Position numbers and translations under genes: made by a program. DNA of 12,218 nt from Limnohabitans sp. (GTDB taxonomy: Bacteria; Pseudomonadota; Gammaproteobacteria; Burkholderiales; Burkholderiaceae_C), in the NCBI GenBank assembly GCA_018883305.1, contig VEQI01000062.1:1-12218 (forward strand), written 5' to 3'. A model generated the notes under the pieces. That model saw nothing but the letters and a program-made list of their open reading frames with translations. It did no database searches and had not been told where the DNA came from. Positions 5,093-12,218 of the stretch are shown here, in pieces (positions within the stretch are counted from its first letter, which is position 1; every line of letters starts with the position of its first letter).

Positions 5093-7888
5093 TCAAAGCG
5101 CAGGCATCACTTGCACCGCGCAGTATTTCAACTCCGGAATTTTTCCCACCGGATCCAGAGCAGCGTTGGTGAGCAGATTCGCCGCCGCTTCCCGATAAGC
5201 AAATGGGATGAAGAGGGTCATGTCGGGCGTGCCGTCATCCTGGCGTGTTCGCAGGACCACCTCGCCACGGCGCGAACTCACCCGCACCGTGTCGCCGGCT
5301 TGCAATTTCAACTGTTGGAGTGACGCACCACTCATGGACACGGTGGCCTCGGGCTCCAGGGCATCCAGCACGTGTGAGCGACGCGTCATGCTGCCGGTAT
5401 GCCAATGCTCCAGTTGGCGACCGGTGATCAGCACCCAGGGGTAATCGGCATCGGGCGTTTCGTTGGCAGGCACCAGCCCCGCCGTCATCAGTCGAACACG
5501 GCCACTGGCGGTGGGAAAGCGCTGGTCAAAGATCACCGGATGACCCGGCTCGTTCTCACTCAGGCAAGGGTAGGTGACGCTGGACTGTTGCAGCAAGCGT
5601 TGCCAGGAAATACCGGCGATGGCGCCCGCCATGGTTTGACGCATCTCCTCATACACGGCCGCGACACCGGCATGTTCACCACGGTAGTGCCAGTTCAGCC
5701 CCAGGCGTTGTGCCAGTTGCTGAATGATCCACAGATCCTCCTGGGCGTCGCCTGGCGGCTGCAAGGCTTGCTGTCCCAATTGCACCATGCGGTCCGTGTT
5801 GCTGACCGTGCCGGTTTTTTCCGGCCAGGCACTGGCGGGCAGCACCACGTCCGCCATCCAGGCGGTCTCGGTCAGGAAGATGTCTTGCACCACCAGATGC
5901 GAAAGACTGGCCAGTGCATGGCGGGCATGGTGGAGGTTGGGGTCGCTCATCGCCGGGTTTTCGCCCAGGATGTACATGCCACGAATCTTGTGGGGATCGG
6001 CCTCGGGCGCCAGGGCGCGATCCATGATCTCCACCACGGTGTAACCGGGCTGATCGTCCAGCGGCATGCCCCAGAACTGCTCGAACCAGCGGTGCGCCTG
6101 CGGATCATTCACCCGCTGATAGTTGGGGAACATCATGGGGATCAGTCCCGCATCGCTGGCACCTTGCACGTTGTTTTGTCCGCGCAAGGGGTGCAGGCCA
6201 GTGCCAGGACGACCGATCTGCCCGGTGACGCTGGCCAGTGCGATCAGACAGCGCACGTTATCGGTGCCATGCACATGCTGACTCACGCCCATGCCCCACA
6301 GGATCATGGCCGCTGGGGCCTGCGCGTACGCACGTGCCACCTCGCGAATGGTGGCCGCAGCAATGCCACAGTGCTCGGCCATGCGTTCAGGGGAGAAGTC
6401 ACGCACATGCTGCTGCAGCGCTTCAAAATCTTCGGTGCGTTCGGCGATGAAGGCCCGGTCGTGCAGTTGCTCGTCCAGGATGGTGTGCAGCATGGCGTTG
6501 AGCAGGGCCACATCGGTGTCAGGCTTGAACTGCAGGGTGCGCCAGGCATGTCGCGACAGGTCGGTGCGGCGTGGGTCCATCAGGACGATGCGCGCGCCCC
6601 GCTGCGCTGCGTTCTTCATCCAGGTGGCCGCCACCGGATGGTTCACCGTGGGGTTGGAGCCAATGACGATGATGAGGTCGGCGTGCTCGACATCACGCAC
6701 CGGGTTGCTGACGGCGCCAGAGCCCACGCCTTCGAGCAGCGCGGCCACGCTGGAGGCGTGACACAGGCGCGTGCAGTGATCGACGTTGTTGCTGCCAAAG
6801 CCGGTGCGCACCAGTTTCTGGAACAGATAGGCTTCCTCATTGCTGCCCTTGGCCGAGCCAAAGCCCGCCAGGGCTTTGGGGCCGTGCGTTTGTTTCAACT
6901 GCAACAGGCCCTGCGCAGCCAGGTCCAGCGCCTCGTCCCAGGTGGCCTCACGAAACACCTGGTGCCATTCGCTGGGACTGAGGGTGAGGTCCATGTCCTT
7001 GGGTACACCGGGTTTGCGGATCAGGGGGCGGGTGAGCCGGTGCGGGTGATGCGCGTAATCGAATCCGAAGCGCCCCTTCACACACAGACGTGACTGATTG
7101 GCAGGCCCATCACGCCCCTCCACTTTGACGATGCGTTCATCCTTGACGTGATAGGTGATCAGACAACCCACGCCACAGAACGGACACACGGAGTCCACTT
7201 GTCGATCCACCTGCTGCGACCCCATCAGGGTTCGGGGGCTCAGAGCTCCGGTGGGGCAGGCCTGTACGCACTCGCCGCAGGCCACGCAAGTGCTGTGGCC
7301 CATGGGGTCATTCAAGTCGAACACGATGCGCGTGTGGGCCCCTCGGCCCTGGGTGCCGATGACGCCATTGACTTGCTCCTCGCGACAGGCGCGAACACAG
7401 CGGTCACACTGGATGCAGGCATCCAGGTTGACCACCATGGCTGGGTGGGAGTTATCGTGCAACGCGGGTCGAGGTGTCTGGGCGGCGGACAGCGCCTGTA
7501 GAGCCGGACGGACAGTCACGTCCAGTCGATGGGCCCACTCGCTCAATTCACCATGCGGACGTGCGGCGTCGTTGTCCACCCATTTCTGTCCGCTGGCTGG
7601 CGTGTCCGCCAGCAGCATCTCCAGCACCATCTGCTGGCTTTTGCGCGCGCGCGGACTGTCGGTTTGCACCACCATGCCTGGTTGGGCGTTGCGACAGCAA
7701 CTGGGTGCCAGGGTGCGTTCTCCCTGAATTTCCACCACGCAGGCGCGGCAGTTGCCGTCCGGGCGATAACCGGGTTTGTGACACAGATGAGGAATCTCGA
7801 TGCCCAGGCGCTGCGCCGTTTCCCACAGGGTTTCACCTGGACGAGCCTGCACTGGCTGGCCATTGAGCTGGAAGTCAATGTCACTCAT
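5093..7888 (-). CDS. fdhA: NAD-dependent formate dehydrogenase, alpha (Mo/W-bis-MGD) subunit
   Basis: Catalytic subunit, 931 aa, oxidising formate to CO2 in the cytosol and passing electrons through FeS clusters to the beta subunit encoded just upstream. In order: a [2Fe-2S] ferredoxin-like domain (Cys36, Cys47, Cys50, Cys64 or 65); two [4Fe-4S] sites (Cys158/161/164/168 and Cys201/204/207/211); the active-site-proximal [4Fe-4S] (Cys235, 238, 242, 269); the bis-MGD domain with metal-ligating Cys376 followed by His377 (CTRLCH), so a cysteine rather than selenocysteine enzyme; and a C-terminal molybdopterin-binding domain from about residue 810. No Cys occurs between residues 65 and 158, so the His-Cys3 cluster motif of NuoG is absent. 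There is no twin-arginine signal. The start overlaps the beta gene stop (ATGA), implying translational coupling. Architecture resembles the two-subunit FDH1 of Methylorubrum extorquens; Mo versus W cannot be told. Confidence 0.95.
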   Translation of the reverse strand: MSDIDFQLNGQPVQARPGETLWETAQRLGIEIPHLCHKPGYRPDGNCRACVVEIQGERTLAPSCCRNAQPGMVVQTDSPRARKSQQMVLEMLLADTPASGQKWVDNDAARPHGELSEWAHRLDVTVRPALQALSAAQTPRPALHDNSHPAMVVNLDACIQCDRCVRACREEQVNGVIGTQGRGAHTRIVFDLNDPMGHSTCVACGECVQACPTGALSPRTLMGSQQVDRQVDSVCPFCGVGCLITYHVKDERIVKVEGRDGPANQSRLCVKGRFGFDYAHHPHRLTRPLIRKPGVPKDMDLTLSPSEWHQVFREATWDEALDLAAQGLLQLKQTHGPKALAGFGSAKGSNEEAYLFQKLVRTGFGSNNVDHCTRLCHASSVAALLEGVGSGAVSNPVRDVEHADLIIVIGSNPTVNHPVAATWMKNAAQRGARIVLMDPRRTDLSRHAWRTLQFKPDTDVALLNAMLHTILDEQLHDRAFIAERTEDFEALQQHVRDFSPERMAEHCGIAAATIREVARAYAQAPAAMILWGMGVSQHVHGTDNVRCLIALASVTGQIGRPGTGLHPLRGQNNVQGASDAGLIPMMFPNYQRVNDPQAHRWFEQFWGMPLDDQPGYTVVEIMDRALAPEADPHKIRGMYILGENPAMSDPNLHHARHALASLSHLVVQDIFLTETAWMADVVLPASAWPEKTGTVSNTDRMVQLGQQALQPPGDAQEDLWIIQQLAQRLGLNWHYRGEHAGVAAVYEEMRQTMAGAIAGISWQRLLQQSSVTYPCLSENEPGHPVIFDQRFPTASGRVRLMTAGLVPANETPDADYPWVLITGRQLEHWHTGSMTRRSHVLDALEPEATVSMSGASLQQLKLQAGDTVRVSSRRGEVVLRTRQDDGTPDMTLFIPFAYREAAANLLTNAALDPVGKIPELKYCAVQVMPAL

Positions 7889-9666
7889 GGCGAGACCCCA
7901 GGCGATGCGTGTCGCACAGGCTCGACGTCAGGGCGACCATCCACTTCGTGGGTAAAGTATTGAAGGACACAGCGAATCGGGTTGGGGGCTGCCTGACCCA
8001 GGCCGCAGATCGAGGCGTCACCCATGACTTGGGCCAGGTCCAGCAGGGTTTCCTGGTCCCACACCGGGGCTTGCATGAGTTGTGCGGCTTTGTCGGTGCC
8101 CACGCGGCAAGGGGTGCATTGGCCACAACTTTCATCGGCAAAAAATCGCATCACATTCAACGCGGCATCGCGTGCACGGTCTTGCTGACTCAGCACCACC
8201 ACGGCCGCTGAGCCGATGAAGCACCCATGCGCCTGCAAGGTGTCGAAGTCCAACGGCACATCGGCCAGGCTGGCTGGCAGGATGCCGCCTGAAGCGCCCC
8301 CCGGCAGATAGGCGTAGAGGGTGTGGCCCTCTGCCATGCCACCACAGTGCTCATCAATCAATTCGCGCAGCGTGATGCCGGCGGGCGCCAACTTGACGCC
8401 AGGCTGCTTGACACGCCCGCTCACGCTGAAAGAGCGCAGGCCTTGTCGGCCATGACGCCCTTGGGAAACAAACCAGTCGGGGCCACGCTCCACGATCTCC
8501 CGCACCCAGTAAAGCGTCTCGAAGTTGTGCGCCAACGTGGGGCGACCAAAAAGTCCTACCTGCGCGATATAGGGCGGGCGCTTGCGCGGTTCGCCCCGTT
8601 TGCCCTCCAGGCTTTCCAATAGCGCAGATTCTTCGCCGCAGATATAGGCCCCTGCGCCGCGGCGTAATTCCATCTGGGGCAAGGGGCAAGGTGGATCGTT
8701 CTCCAGATCTGCCAGGGCCTGGGTGAGCAGCGCGCGACAGCCGTGGTATTCGTCACGCAGGTAAATGTAGACCTGGGCGGTGCCCACGACCTGGGCCGCA
8801 ATGAGCATACCTTCCAGGAAGCGATGCGGGTCACGCTCCAGGTAGGTGCGGTCCTTGAACGTGCCTGGCTCGCCTTCGTCCAGGTTCACCACCAGGTAAC
8901 GCGGGGCGGGCTGTTCGCGCACGATGCGCCACTTGCGGCCCATGGGAAACCCGGCGCCCCCCAGGCCGCGCAAGCCCGATTGCTCGACGGTGTTCAGCAC
9001 CTCATCGGCTGACAGCTCGCCATTCACGACCGAGGCAGCCAACACGTAGCCACCACTGGCACGGTAATCATGATAAGAGGTGGTGTCGGCTGGCCCAGGG
9101 TCTTGGGTGGCACCTTGCGACACCAGGGCCTGAACGGCTGGCACCGTGGCCTGTGTCAACGCGCGTTGTCCCACCACCGCCACTGGCGCTTGCTCGCAGC
9201 GTCCCACACAGGGGGCAGGAATCACGCGCACCTGCGGGCCCAGCAGTTGCGTCAACCGTGTCAACAAGGGACCAGCGCCTTGCAGGGTGCAACTCAGGCT
9301 TTCACACACGCGCACGGTTAGCGCCGGTGCTTGTTCGTTGTCTTCCAGAATCTGGAAGTGGTGATAGAAACTGGCCACCTCCATGACCTCTGCCAGCGGC
9401 AGGTTCATGTCATGCGCCAAGGCCACCAGGTGTGGACGTGACAGCGCGCCATGCCGGTCATTGAGGACATGCAAATACTCGATCAACCGATCACGGGCAA
9501 ACCCCTGGGGCGGACATGGCCCCAGCCACGCACGCACATCCGCCAGGGCTTGCGCCTGAGGTTGGCGACCACGCATGTGTGATCGCGTTGCGCGACGGCC
9601 AGCGCGCAAGGTGTCAGGCGTGCCCAGCACTTGCGTGGTGACAATATCTTTCATGCTGTGATCCAT
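7885..9666 (-). CDS. fdhB: NAD-dependent formate dehydrogenase, beta subunit (fused FdsG/NuoE and FdsB/NuoF domains)
   Basis: Diaphorase subunit, 593 aa, which takes electrons from the alpha subunit and reduces NAD+ at FMN. Residues about 35-170 form a NuoE/FdsG-like thioredoxin fold with the [2Fe-2S] ligands Cys121, Cys126, Cys153 and Cys157. Residues about 200-575 form a NuoF/FdsB-like module: FMN/NAD glycine-rich motif GLGGAGFPMGRKW (234-246), NLDEGEPGTFKDR (261-273), GAGAYICGEESALL (337-350), and the [4Fe-4S] ligands Cys514, Cys517, Cys520 and Cys554. In FdsGBA enzymes these are separate proteins; the fusion is as in M. extorquens FDH1. AAGG about 7 nt before the ATG supports the start, with an alternative Met at residue 5. 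It follows boxA by 39 bp and overlaps fdhA by 4 bp. No fdsC/fdhD-type maturation gene is in the window. Confidence 0.95.
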   Translation of the reverse strand: MDHSMKDIVTTQVLGTPDTLRAGRRATRSHMRGRQPQAQALADVRAWLGPCPPQGFARDRLIEYLHVLNDRHGALSRPHLVALAHDMNLPLAEVMEVASFYHHFQILEDNEQAPALTVRVCESLSCTLQGAGPLLTRLTQLLGPQVRVIPAPCVGRCEQAPVAVVGQRALTQATVPAVQALVSQGATQDPGPADTTSYHDYRASGGYVLAASVVNGELSADEVLNTVEQSGLRGLGGAGFPMGRKWRIVREQPAPRYLVVNLDEGEPGTFKDRTYLERDPHRFLEGMLIAAQVVGTAQVYIYLRDEYHGCRALLTQALADLENDPPCPLPQMELRRGAGAYICGEESALLESLEGKRGEPRKRPPYIAQVGLFGRPTLAHNFETLYWVREIVERGPDWFVSQGRHGRQGLRSFSVSGRVKQPGVKLAPAGITLRELIDEHCGGMAEGHTLYAYLPGGASGGILPASLADVPLDFDTLQAHGCFIGSAAVVVLSQQDRARDAALNVMRFFADESCGQCTPCRVGTDKAAQLMQAPVWDQETLLDLAQVMGDASICGLGQAAPNPIRCVLQYFTHEVDGRPDVEPVRHASPGVSP

Positions 9667-9705
9667 TGTCTACCTTGTGTGGGAGCCCGGCGCGTACCTT
9701 GAGCC

Positions 9706-10983
9706 TCAATAGGTCTCCAGGTGCAGACGGCCTTCTTTCTTGAGCGTGCTGCCCAGCGTGTCCCAGGACAGGCCGGCGTTCTCGGCAATGTCACGCAGCG
9801 CCAGCACCACGCCTTCTTCCATGCTCTTCAAGCCGCACACATAGATGCACGTGTTGGGGTCTTTCAGCAGCTCCACCAGATCGGCGGCGCGTTCACGCAG
9901 CAGATCCTGCACATAGCGCTTGGGGACGCCCGGTGTTCGTGAGAACGCGAAATGGATGTCAATGAAATCCTTGGGCAGTTTCTGCAGCGGACCGAAGTAA
10001 GGCAATTCCTGCTGGGTGCGCGCGCCAAAGAACAGCTTCAAGCGACCGCCTTCAAACTTGCCGCTCTGGCGCAGTCGGCGACGCCATTCAGTCATGGCGC
10101 GCATGGGGGCGCTGCCCGTGCCGGTGCAGATCATCACGATGTTGGAGCGCGGGTGGTTGGGCATCAGGAATGAGGTGCCGAACGGGCCGATCACCTGAAC
10201 CTTGTCGCCCGGCTTCAGGTCGCACACGTAGTTGGAGCACACCCCGCGCACGGCCTTGCCGTCATGGTCTTCCACCACGCGCTTGACGGTGAGCGAGAGG
10301 TTGTTGTACCCGGGGCGCTCGCCGTTGCGCGGGCTGGCAATCGAGTACTGACGCGCATGGTGCGGCTTGCCTTTGTCGTCCGTGCCAGGTGGAATGATGC
10401 CGATGGATTGGCCTTCCAGCACAGGGAAGGGCATGCTGCCGAAATCCAGCACCACGTGGTGCGTCTCGTTTTCGGTGCCGGCCTCATTGACCTGAACATT
10501 GCCGACCACCGTGGCGGTGACCGGGGCTTTGGGGCCATGCAGATTCACGTAGGGGTGCGCGGCAGACCAGGGCGGAACCGATGCACCCCATTGGCTGGAG
10601 GAGAAAACCGAATCGGTGGTGGCGGTGGTTGTGGCAGAGGCCGAGGATGCCGAGGTGGTGGCCGCTTGGGCGATCACCTCTTGAGCCACTGCGCCTGCGG
10701 CTTGCAATTCTTCGTCCGACAATGGCGCGGGCAAGGCCTCCCAACCCAGTTGCTCCTCGATGGTGTAGGCCTTGTGCTTGAGCACCGAGCGCCAGTTGTC
10801 GATGGAGCCCGTGGGGCAAGGCGGCACGCAGGCCATGCAGAAATTGCAGACGTCGGCCTTGACCACATAGTTGACCGAATCGTGCGTGATGGCACCCACC
10901 GGACAGATGGCTTCGCAAGTGTTGCAGCGGATGCAGATCTCGGGGTCGATCAGATGCTGGTTGAGGATGGCGCTGTCGGACAT
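9706..10983 (-). CDS. boxA: Benzoyl-CoA 2,3-epoxidase reductase component BoxA
   Basis: Cytosolic FAD/iron-sulfur reductase, 425 aa, that takes electrons from NADPH and feeds the BoxB di-iron oxygenase, which converts benzoyl-CoA to its 2,3-epoxide in aerobic benzoate breakdown. The N terminus carries two [4Fe-4S] ferredoxin motifs (Cys17/20/23/27 and Cys46/49/52/56). An Ala/Ser/Thr-rich linker spans about 99-130. The C-terminal half is a ferredoxin-NADP reductase-like module with the FAD motif RQYS (211-214), the loop GPFGTSFLMP (267-276), the NADP-binding CTGTGSAPMRA (286-296) and a terminal Tyr425, as expected for stacking on the flavin. AGGAG (10991-10995 on the complement) lies 7 nt before the ATG. 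It lies downstream of boxB and 39 bp upstream of the formate dehydrogenase genes. This domain combination next to BoxB makes the assignment firm. Confidence 0.96.
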   Translation of the reverse strand: MSDSAILNQHLIDPEICIRCNTCEAICPVGAITHDSVNYVVKADVCNFCMACVPPCPTGSIDNWRSVLKHKAYTIEEQLGWEALPAPLSDEELQAAGAVAQEVIAQAATTSASSASATTTATTDSVFSSSQWGASVPPWSAAHPYVNLHGPKAPVTATVVGNVQVNEAGTENETHHVVLDFGSMPFPVLEGQSIGIIPPGTDDKGKPHHARQYSIASPRNGERPGYNNLSLTVKRVVEDHDGKAVRGVCSNYVCDLKPGDKVQVIGPFGTSFLMPNHPRSNIVMICTGTGSAPMRAMTEWRRRLRQSGKFEGGRLKLFFGARTQQELPYFGPLQKLPKDFIDIHFAFSRTPGVPKRYVQDLLRERAADLVELLKDPNTCIYVCGLKSMEEGVVLALRDIAENAGLSWDTLGSTLKKEGRLHLETY

Positions 10984-11017
10984 GGCAGGTCTCCTGAAGT
11001 GTATTGTTGTAGGGCGC

Positions 11018-11033
11018 CAGCGTGACGACGCTG
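11018..11033 (-). repeat. Perfect 6-bp inverted repeat upstream of boxA
   Basis: CAGCGT (11018-11023) and ACGCTG (11028-11033) flank a 4-nt loop. It lies 35 bp before the boxA start codon. It could be a leader hairpin or an operator half-site pair; there is no further support. Confidence 0.35.
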
Positions 11034-11072
11034 TGGGTGCGCGGGGTGAACGTCAATCGTTCGATGTTGCCA

Positions 11073-11099
11073 CAAAAGAGAAGCCTCCGAAGAGGCTCC
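11073..11099 (-). terminator. Terminator-like hairpin with UUCG loop between boxB and boxA
   Basis: Read on the minus strand, AGCCTC and GAGGCT form a 6-bp stem closed by the extra-stable C(UUCG)G tetraloop, followed directly by TCTCTTTTG. This is a short but credible Rho-independent terminator or attenuator. It would end part of the transcription coming out of boxB before boxA. The T-tract is interrupted, so read-through is likely. Confidence 0.5.
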
Positions 11100-11105
11100 T
11101 GGTTT

Positions 11106-11166
11106 GAGGGTCATCCGGCAAATACCCCGAGCACACGCCGGGGGCTCAACGCCAGATGACACCCTC
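11106..11166 (-). repeat. Long hairpin directly after boxB
   Basis: The arms 11106-11119 and 11151-11166 pair over about 14 bp, with a two-base bulge and, in the minus-strand transcript, one G-U pair. The inner part contains a further CCCCG/CGGGG pairing. It starts 8 nt after the boxB stop and has no T-tract of its own. A 3'-end-protecting or RNase processing structure for the boxB message is the likeliest role (inference). Confidence 0.5.
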
Positions 11167-11174
11167 GGGTGCGA

Positions 11175-12218
11175 TCAGTTGAAACGCACGTAGTCGAAGT
11201 CCACCGGCTGACGGTTGATACCCATGGCGGGCGGGGCAATCCAGTTGGCGAACTTGCCCGGCTCCACCACGCGACCCATCAGGCTGGCCACAAAGGCACG
11301 GTCGGCGCCGCTGGGCAGCCAGTTGTCCACGTTGGCATTCCATTCGGCATCGGAGATCACACGGCCGTCCGGTGAAATCTTGACGCCCGAGAGCGCGCCG
11401 ATGTTGCGGTGGAAGGCCTTGTGCGGTGCCTTGAGACGGAAGGGGATACCGGCTTTCTCGATCACCTTGTTCCAACGCTCGATGCCCGCCAGGCTGTCCT
11501 TGATGTAGTCATCACGCAGCACTTCGTTCAAGGCATTCAGCATCGGCACTTCCTTCTCGGTGAGCTGGCCGTTGACGACTTGCAGCACCTTGTAGCTCTG
11601 GCTCTTGAGGATGTGGTCGTCGGTGCGCTTGCCTTCTTCAAAGCGGCCCTTCAAACCGGTGGAGTAGAAGGTGGCGGCGTTGCTGGACTCGTCGGCGCCG
11701 AACAGGTCGATGGTGACGCTGAAGTGGAAGTTCAGGTAGCGCTGCAGTGTGGGCAGATCGATCACGCCGGCGGCGCGCAGCTTGCCCACGTCGTCGGTCT
11801 TGAGCTCGTTCATCATCTGGCAGGTGCGCTGGATGACGCGCGAGACACCGCTCTCGCCCACAAACATGTGGTGCGCTTCTTCGGTCAGCATGAACTTGGT
11901 GGTGCGGGCCAGCGGGTCGAAGCTGGATTCGGCCAGGGCGCACAGCTGGAACTTGCCGTCACGGTCGGTGAAGTAGGTGAACATGAAGAAGCTCAGCCAG
12001 TCGGGCGTTTGCTCGTTGAAGGCTTGCAGGATGCGTGGGTTGTCCTGCTGACCGCTACGGCGCTCGAGCAGGGCTTCGCCTTCCTCGCGACCGTCACGGC
12101 CAAAGTACTTGTGCAGCAGATAGACCATGGCCCACAGGTGACGGCCTTCTTCCACGTTCACCTGGAACAGGTTGCGCAGGTCGTACTGGCTGGGGCAGGT
12201 CAGGCCCAGGTGGCGTTG
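11175..12218 (-). CDS. boxB: Benzoyl-CoA 2,3-epoxidase oxygenase component BoxB (partial, N terminus outside window)
   Basis: The C-terminal 347 residues of the di-iron oxygenase that inserts one oxygen atom of O2 into the ring of benzoyl-CoA. The frame stays open to the right edge, so the true start is beyond the window; the GTG at 12161 is internal. The ferritin-like di-iron ligand motifs are visible: EEGRH (window residues 23-27), Asp85 in FTDRD, and EEAHH (113-117). Aligning these with the remembered BoxB ligands Glu150, His153, Asp211, Glu240 and His243 gives one constant offset of 126, for a total of 473 residues, which is the family's length. It is upstream of boxA in the same direction. 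In the usual pathway BoxC then hydrolyses the epoxide, releasing formate; boxC is not in the window and may lie upstream of boxB. Confidence 0.96.
   Translation of the reverse strand, partial: QRHLGLTCPSQYDLRNLFQVNVEEGRHLWAMVYLLHKYFGRDGREEGEALLERRSGQQDNPRILQAFNEQTPDWLSFFMFTYFTDRDGKFQLCALAESSFDPLARTTKFMLTEEAHHMFVGESGVSRVIQRTCQMMNELKTDDVGKLRAAGVIDLPTLQRYLNFHFSVTIDLFGADESSNAATFYSTGLKGRFEEGKRTDDHILKSQSYKVLQVVNGQLTEKEVPMLNALNEVLRDDYIKDSLAGIERWNKVIEKAGIPFRLKAPHKAFHRNIGALSGVKISPDGRVISDAEWNANVDNWLPSGADRAFVASLMGRVVEPGKFANWIAPPAMGINRQPVDFDYVRFN

Larger units (their letters stand above)
10984..11174 (-). promoter_or_regulatory. Structured boxB-boxA intercistronic region
   Basis: This 191-bp gap between two genes whose products work together contains three predicted hairpins: 11018-11033, 11082-11097 and 11106-11166. 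I found no convincing promoter before boxA; a TTGACG in the gap lacks a matching -10. The region therefore looks like an mRNA processing, stabilising or attenuation element, but a weak internal promoter cannot be excluded. Confidence 0.5.

Noticed and set aside
5399..7093. 564-residue open frame on the + strand opposite fdhA
   Set aside because: It is the antisense shadow of a high-GC gene. Its sequence is rich in His, Gly, Arg and Gln without any recognisable domain, while the minus-strand frame has complete FeS and molybdopterin motifs.
11041..11070. TTGACG as a -35 element for a boxA promoter
   Set aside because: No acceptable -10 hexamer is found 16-18 nt downstream on the minus strand.
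12159..12161. GTG at 12161 as the boxB start
   Set aside because: The frame continues upstream to the window edge with BoxB-like sequence, and the di-iron ligand numbering requires about 145 residues before this point.

Overview
This is a high-GC, gene-dense bacterial window. Its BoxA/BoxB pair and codon use suggest a betaproteobacterium, probably Burkholderiales/Comamonadaceae; that placement is inference from gene content, as there is no rRNA here. I see ten protein genes (one cut by the right edge) and no tRNA, rRNA, CRISPR array or insertion sequence.

Left part (1-1842, + strand): the end of a probable operon with a beta-hydroxyacid dehydrogenase that resembles sulfolactaldehyde reductase YihU, followed by a CitE-like CoA ester lyase. 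Middle (1837-4503, - strand): a short cluster reading SDR dehydrogenase, zinc alcohol dehydrogenase, HAD phosphatase. It converges on the lyase with a 6-bp overlap. A 251-bp divergent region then separates the SDR from a small + strand cupin gene (4755-5036).

Right part (5093-12218, - strand): in transcription order boxB (3' part only), boxA, a fused FdsG-FdsB-type formate dehydrogenase beta subunit, and a large formate dehydrogenase alpha subunit. BoxA and BoxB are the reductase and di-iron oxygenase that epoxidise benzoyl-CoA. In this aerobic pathway the next enzyme, BoxC, opens the ring and releases formate. The adjoining NAD-linked formate dehydrogenase therefore fits as a device that oxidises this by-product to CO2 and recovers NADH. 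The boxA-fdhB gap is 39 bp and fdhB-fdhA overlap by ATGA, so these three look co-transcribed. The boxB-boxA gap (191 bp) holds three hairpins, one terminator-like, so expression may be stepped down or mRNA processed there.

The most noteworthy points are the box/formate dehydrogenase linkage, the structured boxB-boxA intercistronic region, the cofactor set of the formate dehydrogenase, and the YihU-like active site of the first gene.
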